Shown here: positions 55,793 to 64,000 of the stretch, piece by piece | Layout: every line of letters begins with the position of its first letter | Position numbering within the stretch: the first letter of the stretch is position 1 | Source: Catonia carolina | Taxonomy: Eukaryota; Arthropoda; Insecta; Hemiptera; Achilidae | DNA length: 64,000 nt | Assembly (NCBI GenBank): GCA_035578175.1 | Contig: JAQMRL010000005.1 | Span: forward strand, 53,549,722 to 53,613,721 | Direction of reading: 5' to 3' | Notes under the pieces: model-generated | Databases searched by the model: none | Told to the model about the DNA's origin: nothing | Seen by the model: the letters and a program-made list of their open reading frames with translations, nothing else | Program-made: the position numbers and the translations under genes

Positions 55793-57488
55793 TTAAAGTG
55801 CCCTATCCCTAAGGACATTGGCGATCATCATGGCCCACTTTACTCTATCTGCTGCTGTCCTGAAAAGCTCTATTGATGTTTTTCCACACCATTGTCGTAA
55901 ATTTTTCAACCAGGATGTGCGTCGTCTTCCCGATCCCCTTTTGCCCTCCACCTTCCCTTGTATGACCAGCCGCATCAATTCATACTTTTCGTTCCTTAGA
56001 ATGTGACCGAAATATCCCATTTTCCTTTTCTTTATGGTGTTGAGCAGTTCCTTATCCTTCTTCATTCTTCTTAGCACTTCCATATTTGTTATGTGCTCTG
56101 TCCAGGATATTCTCCACATTCTTCGGTAACACCACATTTCAAAACTACTGAGTCTTTTCTCCATCGTCTCTGTGATTGTCCAGGCTTCAACTCCATACAA
56201 TAGAACAGAAAATACATAGCATCTCAGTACTCTTGTTCTAATATCTATGCTCAGTTTTCCGTTACATAGTATTGCCTTCATCTTATTGAAAGTATTTCTG
56301 GCTATCTCAATGCGTCGTTTTATTTCCCTACTACGATCCCATTCTTCATTTAGTTCACAACCCAGGTACTGATAGCTATGTACTCTGCCCAGAGGTGTTC
56401 CCTTGACATAAACTCTAACCTCGTCAATCTTGTTCTTGCTGACCACCATGATCTTTGTTTTCTTTGTATTCAGTGCCATTCCATACCCCTCGCAGTATTG
56501 GACAATACGATCAACCAAGATCTGTAGCCCTTCTCTGCTGTCTGCAAAGAGAATTGTATCATCAGCATATCTAAGGTTATTCAGGAGTCTTCCATTAATA
56601 AATATGCCTTCATTTACTTCCTCCAATGCCTCTCCAAACAATGCTTCTGAATAGACATTAAAAAGTAAAGGGGAAGTACGCATCCCTGTCTTACTCCCCG
56701 ATTTATAGGTATCTCCTTAGATTTCTGCTGATCCACTCTTATTATGGCTCTCTGGTATCGGTATAGGCTGACAATGATTCTCACATCTTCGTCATCAAGT
56801 TTGGAGATTTCTAATATTTTGTCATCTTTTGGTGTTGTACTTTGTCAAAAGCCTTTTCAAAGTCAACTAGGCATATGAAAACATCACAATTAACATCTCG
56901 ACATCTTTCTATCAGTGTTTGTACAGTGAATAATGCTTCTCTGGTACCGAATCCTTTTCTGAATCCTAATTGGTTTTCTGCTATTCTATCATCCAGATTT
57001 TTATAGATGCGTTCATGTATCACTCGTATGAAGACTTTTAGAATATGGTTCATCAAGCTGATTGTCCTATATTCTTCACATTTCAGTGCATTTGGTTTCT
57101 TGGGTATGGGAATGAATACTGATATTAGCCATTCTTTTGGAAACTCTCCAGTATAATAAATTTCATTAAACATCTCTATTATTGTGGCCCTATGAGTCTC
57201 TATTAATACTTTCAAGATTTCTATAGGTATTCCATTTGGTCCCGTGGCCTTCTCATTTCTTACATGTTTTAGCGCTTTCTCAACTTCATCTTTGGTGATT
57301 GGAGGTCCCTTTCTTCCTTTTGGTTCTATGCTCTTTATTCTTTCACTGTCTTTGAATAGTCCTTCTATGTATTCTTCCCATCTGTCTATTTCCTCTTTAC
57401 AGTCTGTCAGTATGTTATTGTTGTTATCCATTTTTCCTGTATATGCCAGCCGTCTCTTTGATTTTACGGTGCATGTTGAAACTATCAT
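55793..57488 (-). pseudogene. RTE-type LINE reverse transcriptase, two frameshifts
   Basis: 57488-56811 carries FIPIPKKPNALKCEEYRTIS, ENQLGFRKGFGTREALF and LVDFEKAFDKVQHQKM. A shift at about 56825 ends the frame. The next stretch continues KILEISKLDDEDVRII to INRGVRQGCVL. A one-base loss at about 56682, inside the RQGCVLSPLLF motif, moves it into 56683-55793. That frame holds LRYADDTILFADS (catalytic YADD), YQYLGCEL, VLLYGVEAWTIT, KMGYFGHILRN and GRRRTSWLKNLR. All RT motifs are recognisable, but no continuous enzyme can be made. Confidence 0.9.
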
Positions 57489-57504
57489 GTCGTTTATCTA
57501 GCTT

Positions 57505-58887
57505 TTATATTTCTGAACACTTCTCTGATAGCCATAGTTCTTTGGCTTCTTTAATTTTCTCCTTGATTACTTTATTAACTTTTCTGTACTGTTGTTCGTT
57601 TTTATTCTTGTATGCCCTTCTTTCTGACATCAATTTTCTTATCTCTTGTGTCATCCATTTTTTATCCTTAACTGGTATGTCTTCTTGGAGTTCCTGCTCT
57701 GTGATGTTTCTCAAAATCTCCTCCACCTTCCTCCATTTATCTGCTGTGGTCAGCTGCTCCTGCCTTTCCACCTCCTGAATTTCCCGGTTCACCCGGTCTT
57801 TGACCTGTTGGCACGTATTAGATTCTTTCAGTTTTCTCAAATTAATTCTCGGTATTTTGGTGGTTGCCTTCAACTTTTTTAGCTTAAGTTTGATGTCTGC
57901 TAAGACCGGATTGTGGTCACTTGATACATCTGCCCCTGGATAAGCTTTAGCTGATATTATGGCGTTTCGGAATCTCTGATTTATTATAATATAATCAATT
58001 TGGTTTTTTCTTATATTTTCAACACCATCTCCAGGTGCTTTCCATGTATATAATCTTCGGCTTGGTAGTTTGTACCATGTGTTCTTGATAATAAGCTCCT
58101 TATCTTTGCAAAACTGAACCAGTCTTTCACTCCTCTCATTACGCCTTCCCAATCCATACTCTCCCACCACTTCTCCATCCCTTCCCTTTCCTACTCTTGA
58201 GTTGAAATCGCCTAAAATCAAGTTTACTTCTCCTTTTTTGGTTTCATTGAGTGTTTTCTCTAAGTCATTGTAGAAGCTGTTTATTTGTTCGTCTGTGCTA
58301 TCACATGTTGGTGCATACACTACTATGATATTTATATTGCATGGCGCAGCGCTTAATTTTAATAGTGCCAATCTATCTGTTATTGGTATAAACCCTTTGA
58401 CTGACTTTTCCGTTTCTTTGTTGATTACTATTGCTACTCCATTGCGGTTTTGCGTGCTTTGGTCTCCTGAATAGTAAAAAATGTAATTGTCTATTACACT
58501 TCTGCCGCTGTTAGGCCATCTAACCTCACCACATCCAAGGATATCGATCTTCAAGCGTCGCATTTCTTGAGTTAGATTATAAGCTTTTCCTTTCTGATAT
58601 AGACTTTTTACGTTCCAGGTGCCTATTCTTTTCTGTGAGTTCAGTTGAAAGGCTGGTCTTGCAGGTGTTTTTCTTAATATATCACAGGGATTTCGCACGC
58701 TGACGACCTGAGAGGCCCTGCGATCTTTTTCTCTTCCTCTCCTGCCGGATCTCGGCTTCCGAATTCCGTGATCAGTAATGTTTATCATCTTTGTTGCCGT
58801 TGCCATGATGATTATACTAGGGATATCTCTGAGATCTTTACTGCAGTGGTTTCCCGTTGCCTTCTGTAGTCCAACGCCGTTGACCAT
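57505..58887 (-). pseudogene. RTE-type LINE endonuclease domain
   Basis: 460 codons open. The Arg-rich N-terminus is followed by RIGTWNVKSLYQKGK (N92), LGCGEVRWPNSG (E121), LILGDFNSRVGKGRDG (D227, N229), and NQIDYIIINQRF then VSSDHNPVLADIKLK (D324, H325). These are the residues of an AP-like endonuclease, complete here. The match to proteins annotated craniofacial development protein 2-like in arthropods reflects this transposon domain. After residue 330 comes the charged linker towards the RT. The frame stops at 57505 (CSEI then TAA), where the element should continue; the RT resumes in another frame. An overlapping upstream frame, 58812-59159, begins MGYNTDPCPEIRV and is probably the displaced 5' coding end or leader. 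Confidence 0.88.
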
Positions 58888-59355
58888 ACGAACAGTTCCT
58901 CCGCCTTCAGGACCGATTTATCAATCCTAGGACAATAGAGTGCCCTATCACTTACTAGCTCCTCCACCCGAAGCTGTTGGCCAGTCAGTGGGAGATTGCT
59001 TATACCGGCAATCGCTCGGTGTGGTGACTTTATACTAACCCTAAAATCTGGGCTGCCACTTCCGCCATTCAAGCCGTTTCTGGCGACACTCTCCTTCGCC
59101 ATGTCTGCCGTTGTGGTCTTCACCCGTATTTCTGGGCAGGGGTCCGTGTTATACCCCACATAACTGGGTCCCTAACCGAACTTGGCCACCTACTCACTCC
59201 GGCCTACTTGAGTGAGAGGTGCCCACCCCCGCGACTTGGACGCGCCAGGTAAGAATTCCTCATGTGGGTATCAGAGAAGGAAGCTCTGATTCCCCATGAG
59301 GCGGGTTAATGAGCATGTTTGGTTCATGCCCAAAGGCATAAATAAAGGGATAAAT

Positions 59356-59941
59356 CGTAAGAAACTGTAAACAATTTAGAATTGAACAGAAGGTGTTAAA
59401 ATAACCAATTATCTAAATAGGTACCCGACTCTTTCAAAGTGCCCGTACAACAATAGGCAGGTCTACCTGTAGTGTACATGACCATTCATAGTAGAGGAAG
59501 GTTGCCAAATATGGAATACAATAATTGTATAAGATAAATATAACAATTATTGTTATATTTATCTTAAAAAAAAATTTTATCACTATTAAAATTGAAAAAT
59601 ATTCCTAACTATTAACACATTTTATTGCAAATAACTATTAAGGTTTGTTAATAATAAGTGTGTATTATTTTTGTATTATTTGCTATCCAGGGTTGGTGAA
59701 TTACACTTTTCATCTGCTGCTACCTAGTTCGGCCGGTGTAGCTCCGTTGGTAGGTGTGCTGCAATCGTTCGGTGTGACAACAAGAAAATAATTTTATTAA
59801 TCAAAATTCATTTTTTAATACCACCAGTATTGCGGTAAAAAGTAAACACGCCAATTAAAACACTAATATCTTATAATGTAAATACCGTTTTACTGGTGGT
59901 TTTAAAAAACAGTAGTTTTTAATATATTAAATTTTAATAAA
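59356..59941. other. AT-rich spacer with palindrome
   Basis: It has a 37-bp palindrome at 59530-59566 (18-bp arms, one central base). 59730-59765 (GCCGGTGTAGCTCCGTTGG) looks like a broken tRNA-type box A region without box B. Confidence 0.4.
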
Positions 59942-60304
59942 ACCCACCGGGTTGGTCTAGAGGTAAAGTCGTTGCCAAAATCAGCTGTTTAACAGCTGAT
60001 TTTCGGAGACGAAGGTTCCTGGTTCAAATCCTAGTAAAAGTAGTTACTTTTATACGGATTTTAATGCTAGACAGTGGTTACCGGTGTACTTTGATGGTTG
60101 TGTTCAATTAACCATACTCGGACGTTAAACCAAAAAAAAAAATTAACCATACTCTCTCAGGAATGGTCGACCTGAGTCTGTACAAGACTACACCTCATTT
60201 ACACGTCAGACACATCATCCTCATCTCATTCGGTCATGGGGTTGCTTATTGTTCTCAATTGAACAGATTGCAACGTACACAAATTAGGGATTACAAAAAA
60301 AATT
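59942..60304 (+). mobile_element. tRNA-derived SINE family C, full copy
   Basis: Head ACCCACCGGGTTGGTCTAGAG (box A region), GGTTCCTGGTTCAAATCC (box B), and body with GTTACCGGTGTACTTTGATGG. The 3' part (GGAATGGTCGACCTGAGTC...CATCCTCATCTCATTCGGTC) ends in an A-rich run near 60304. A 21-bp retro-insertion sits inside at 60120-60140. The 60-codon frame at 60163-60345 lies in the SINE and is not a gene. Confidence 0.8.
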
Positions 60305-61387
60305 TAATAAGACGGTTTGAAATTCCTTCGTTATATATTTCGTAAAATAATAATATATACATTATTTTAATTTTATAGAATTGTATATTATTGTTTCATA
60401 GATTAATAGTTTTTTATAAATTATCATTTTTTTAACTGTTTCAGTGTTCGAAAGAAAACGCTATACGCCATATTTATCTGACGTTTGTGATTTATTTTTT
60501 AAAATAAAAACAATGAACAATGAAATGCAATTGGGATAGGAAGTTTGTTAAAATTTTAACGGAATTAAGAAGCTAGAAGTGTAAGTAACGTGCAATAAAA
60601 CTTACATTGTTAGGTTCTGTTAATTAATTTCATTATGATCTCTCATCCAGGGTTGGTCAAATTTAATTTAGAATTTATAATAAACGTAAAAATTGGGTTC
60701 CCTTAAATGTAATACTATTCCATATTCTGGACCCCAACATATTCCTCCACATTTGGGACCTCCCCATTCTTGTGTTACATATATGGACATAACTGACGCC
60801 TCAGTTTAATTAAGACTTAATTAAGAGTTAAGTTATTAGTTAAGTTTATTAAGAGTTTATTTAAGTTTTGAATGCACCACTGGAAAGCCTATTTCTTTTA
60901 TAACTAATTAAAAAATTATTAATATCCTGGGTTGGTTTACAAAATCATGATAAACAATTAAAAACTTACTAGTAAAAATGTAGTTTGTTGATATTTTCTT
61001 AAAACAGCTGGCTCCAACGGAAAATCACTCATAGTACGATGACAACGCTTACAAAGACAGCTGGTTAGCCAAACCTCAAACTCAGTGTATCCCGGTCTCA
61101 TTACTATAATTTGTTTTTCAAATATCATGATATTCCATATTAGGAACCTATTCCATATTTATATGGTGCCTTTCCTTTACACATAATATTTCCAACTATT
61201 TTTCGGAAAACCTATATACCATTCTTGTTATTTACGTTAATCGAAAATTCTCGAACTCGCATTCCCTTTAGATATTGTCACAATCTTATTGCTATTTTTT
61301 CACACAACTTAGTACATTGTATTGTTGTTTCTTAGAAAATAGACCTTGAGTTTATGCTGTCTCGTTTATATACTGCCAAATTTGCAA
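60305..61387. other. AT-rich stretch, no recognised gene
   Basis: ATCCAGGGTTGGT or a close variant occurs at about 60648 and 60928, and earlier at 59687. These are spaced copies of a short motif; no larger repeat unit was resolved. Confidence 0.35.
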
Positions 61388-62250
61388 TTTTTTTAATCCG
61401 TAATGTGCGTACGTTGCAATATATTCAGTTAAAAACAATAAGCAATCCTATGACCCAATGAGATGAGAATGAAGTATGTATGACTTCTAATGAGACAATA
61501 TTTTAGAGACCCAGACCAACCATTCCTGACAGAGTTTAGTTAATTGAACCCCAACCATCAAAGTACACCGGTAACGACTGTCTGGTATTCAAATCCGTAA
61601 AAAAATGAACCCTTTACTAGGTTTCAAACCAGGAATTTTTGTATTTTTGTAAGTAGTTACAGGAATGCTGAATTCAGTTTTGTGGTCAAAGGATATCCGG
61701 ACAGAAAAAAAGTGTAGAATTGGAAGAGCGATACAACAAAGCGTTTTTACATATGGTGCGGAAACGTGGGAGCTAACTGAGAGAAGTAGACGAAGGATTG
61801 CGGCTGCACAGATGGACTTCTGGAGACGCAGTTGTCGTGTTTCGAGGATGGACCATATACGAAATGAAACAATCTGGCAGAGAGTAGGAAAACCAAGTAG
61901 GGTATTGGATGAAATTGGGAAAAAGGTATTGTTTTGGTATGGGCACTTGAGAAGGATGAATGAGGGCAGATGGCCCAGTAGGATATGGAATTGGACCCCA
62001 ACAGAGAGAAGGAAAAGAGGCCGTCCAACGAGACGGTGGATGGAGGAGGTGATGGAAGCAATGAGCAAGAGAGATCTGCAGGAGGGTGATTGGCTGGATC
62101 GGGAGGCTTGGCGATTGAAATGCGAAAGACGGCTTTAATTGCTGTAGAAATTCGCAAAAAAAAAGAAAAAAAAAAATTTTGTATCCAAAAATCAGCTGTT
62201 AAACAGCTGACTCTTAGCGATGACTTTATCTTTAAACCAACCCGGTGGGT
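61388..62250 (-). mobile_element. SINE family C copy interrupted by a LINE 3' end
   Basis: Minus-strand head ACCCACCGGGTTGGTTTAAAG at 62250, body resuming at 61636 downward (GTTACCGGTGTACTTTGATGG), and tail ending in a T-run at 61388 on plus. The two parts join cleanly once 61645-62176 and one TTTTGTAT are removed, matching 59942-60304. Confidence 0.8.
61645..62176 (+). pseudogene. 5'-truncated LINE 3' end inserted in the SINE
   Basis: The frame open from 61665 to 62138 reads IGRAIQQSVFTYGAETWELT, then RRIAAAQMDFWRRSCRVSRM, RIWNWTPTERRKRGRPTRRW and a short C-terminus ending in a stop, followed by an A-rich tail to 62176. TTTTGTAT flanks it (61637-61644 and 62177-62184). It encodes the post-RT C-terminus of an RTE-type protein. 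The frame is unbroken, so the insertion is fairly recent, but no catalytic domain is present. Confidence 0.88.
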
Positions 62251-62804
62251 CTAGATTTGCAAATTATAAAAAAATTGATGAGCTTTTACGAAGAGAAAAT
62301 TTGTTTCATTTAAAATTTTTAAAATTATTCAGAGTATTTTGTTCAGTAGACAAATATCGAAGATAAGGAACGAATATGAATTTGATCAAAGATCATGAAT
62401 CCCTGTATTAAAAATCTGTAAATCTTTAATAGGCCTACATGTTATATTGAAAGAGTATGCAAATTTAATTTCTTGGTTGCCTACTTGTATCAAAGTTATT
62501 AATTTATTATTTTTCTTAAACCAATCATTTCACTTAAGTTATTCTGTCATTTTTCATCAATATCAGTTTTTGGTTATTCGTTCAATTAATGAAAATTAAA
62601 TGACTGCATAAATTTTAATAATATATTGTCAAATTAAAAATGTTCTTATCATAGTGCTTCTGAAATATTATTTCATTGATCGGTAATGGATAATTTGATT
62701 GAAATTAGAGTAGAGTTTTCTTGTCTTGAACTTTAAATTTGTTTCCTCAGCGAGAAATTAATAAATTGTTTAGTAATTCGTTGTCGTCACCATCATGGAT
62801 TAAG
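62251..62804. other. AT-rich stretch, no recognised gene
   Basis: Nothing recognised. Confidence 0.4.
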
Positions 62805-63430
62805 TTATTGTTGATCCTGCTCTGGCATCCATTTCTTCCTAGGTCTCCCCGCTTCTTTTACACCCCTCGGTTCATAAAGCCATACATTCAAAGGTAGTCG
62901 GTCCTGTGACATTCTAAATAAATGATCTGTGTATTGTCTTTTATACTTTGTGATGATCTCATTAATTGATTGAGTTCCACATTCCTCTCTTGTCACCTAA
63001 TTCCTGATGTGGTCTTGTTTCTCATTTATGTTTTAACATCATTTCTGCTGCTTGGATCTTTGGCGTAGTAATGTCTTTGTGTAGTAATTGTTTTCTAATA
63101 TGTTTTCAGAAGACTTTTCTATCGAAATGTAGTCCAAAATGCTTTGTATCTTCTTTTTGAGCTGTAGGTTTTTTATCAAGGTGAACTGATGGGTTTACCT
63201 TGCAAAAAATTGAATCGAACAAGACAATTTTAATCTGAACTATGTTTAATTTCCAGCAGTTCTTGCAATTTTTAAAAGCTACCTGTTGGGCTTCATTGCT
63301 AGCTAATATAGAGGTATCATCAGCATAAATAAATGTTTATACATCGTCTAAGTTTGGAAGTCGGGGCATCAAAACAATATCTGAAGTATTAAATATTTTG
63401 TACTGAAGCATTGCAGTAAGGTTTAACAAA
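62805..63430 (-). pseudogene. LINE reverse transcriptase relic, possibly chimeric
   Basis: The minus strand from 63330 downward reads ADDT-type sequence, ASNEAQQVAFKNC then KEDTKHFGLHFDRKVF, the jockey/CR1-like order around the FADD and LGLHLDRxLxW motifs. From about 63060 it switches to TTPKIQAAEMM, IITKYKRQYTDHLFRMSQDR and GVKEAGRPRKKWMPEQDQQ, an RTE-type C-terminus. Stops and shifts are frequent. Either two relics abut or the copy is recombinant. Confidence 0.6.
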
Positions 63431-63660
63431 TTCGATTAATTGTAAACCGAGAGGGTTTAAGTTTAACGAAAATAAAAATCGTAATCATTTTTAAATCTTT
63501 TTTTAATGGTTTGCGTTTATTAGCAATTATAAGTTTACATAATTATGATCACGTACAACACATTTAGAAATATAATTAATATTATCAATAAAATATAAAA
63601 TACTATACAAATACGTAGTGTTAAACTTTAGAAAAAATAGTATGTACCTAATTCAGTAAA

Positions 63661-63974
63661 GAAATGTGATTTTTTATTGTTGTTTCTCTCTCCGGTTTAG
63701 TTATTTCTTTACGAAGCCAGCGTAGAAATAAAATGTTCATCCTAGAATCTCTCAGGAAGTTCAAAATAATACAGCCTTGACTGATTTTAAACCACTATGG
63801 CTCATCGTCTCACATGTTTCTCTCTCATTAACACTTCCATCAGAGCCTCTCTTTTCATTTCCCTCTATTTTCCTTTCATGGATGATAATTATCACATCAA
63901 CTACTACAGCTGCATCTAGAGGCTTTATCTTGATTCATCCATTCCTCAACATCTTTACTTGTAGCTTCTTCAAA
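63661..63974 (-). pseudogene. pogo/Tigger-type transposase C-terminus
   Basis: The minus strand, across two frame changes, reads FEEATSKDVEEWMNQDK, ETMSHSGLKSVKAVL, then NFLRDSRMNILFLRWLRKEI and ETTIKNHIS. This is the acidic tail of Tigger/pogo-like (jerky-type) transposases, which follows the DDE domain: VEEWL.D, SHSEALK, L.FLRRLR, KQ.TI..FF. The DDE domain itself would lie beyond the window edge. It is disrupted, so probably a relic; a spliced domesticated gene cannot be excluded without the next sequence. Confidence 0.6.
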
Positions 63975-64000
63975 TGTTTAAATTATTTTTCAAGACCAGA

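Larger units (their letters stand above)
55783..59347 (-). mobile_element. Full-length RTE-type LINE, frameshifted
   Basis: 3565 bp flanked by GGATAAAT at 55775-55782 and 59348-59355 (8-bp target duplication). The minus strand holds a 5' region (about 58888-59347), endonuclease, RT, a C-terminal region, and an (AAG)n tail at 55783. It is structurally complete but the single long reading frame is broken at least three times. Fragments of the same lineage are at 8022-8326 and, more distantly, 6385-6922. Confidence 0.92.

Overview
This is eukaryotic, almost certainly insect, nuclear DNA. It is AT-rich and gene-poor, with no bacterial-style operons. It holds poly(A)-tailed and (AAG)n-tailed LINEs, TA-flanked mariners, tRNA-derived SINEs, Helitron-type elements and splice-signal candidates. 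The mixture of jockey, RTE, mariner and IS630-like elements suggests an arthropod, perhaps a hemipteran; the order and species cannot be fixed from sequence alone.

Layout. 1-9.3 kb: a 1-kb foldback element, a Helentron-like element carrying a long CA microsatellite, and jockey and RTE relics, one nested in another. 9.4-13 kb: direct repeats, then a 312-bp-arm palindrome whose arms each encode the same 60-residue membrane-type micro-ORF. 13-29 kb: LINE 3' ends, SINEs, further Helentron-like copies, a foldback, a small Helitron and a jockey-in-jockey insertion. 29-33.2 kb: a GC-rich LTR-like unit, a mariner inserted in a LINE relic, and a second mariner whose two ends both come from its 3' end. 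33-46 kb: mostly AT-rich, with another Helentron-like copy, a Helitron, an IS630-like relic, a second GC-rich LTR-like unit, and one short block resembling part of the ciliary protein HYDIN. 46.3-51 kb: a complete jockey-type retrotransposon with two intact ORFs, poly(A) and a 12-bp target duplication. 51-64 kb: SINEs, RTE fragments, a full-length but frameshifted RTE-type LINE (55.8-59.3 kb), nested SINE/LINE insertions and a pogo/Tigger-like C-terminus at the edge.

The only complete protein-coding genes are the two jockey ORFs. They act together: ORF1 is the RNA-binding partner and ORF2 carries endonuclease and reverse transcriptase. SINEs and truncated LINEs here probably moved on such machinery. 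Host coding content is limited to candidates: the palindromic micro-ORF pair, the HYDIN-like block, two possible first exons with GTAAGT donors, and an unidentified protein-like block near 51.6 kb. Host gene assignments are hypotheses; the transposon calls rest on visible motifs, target duplications and repeated copies within the window.
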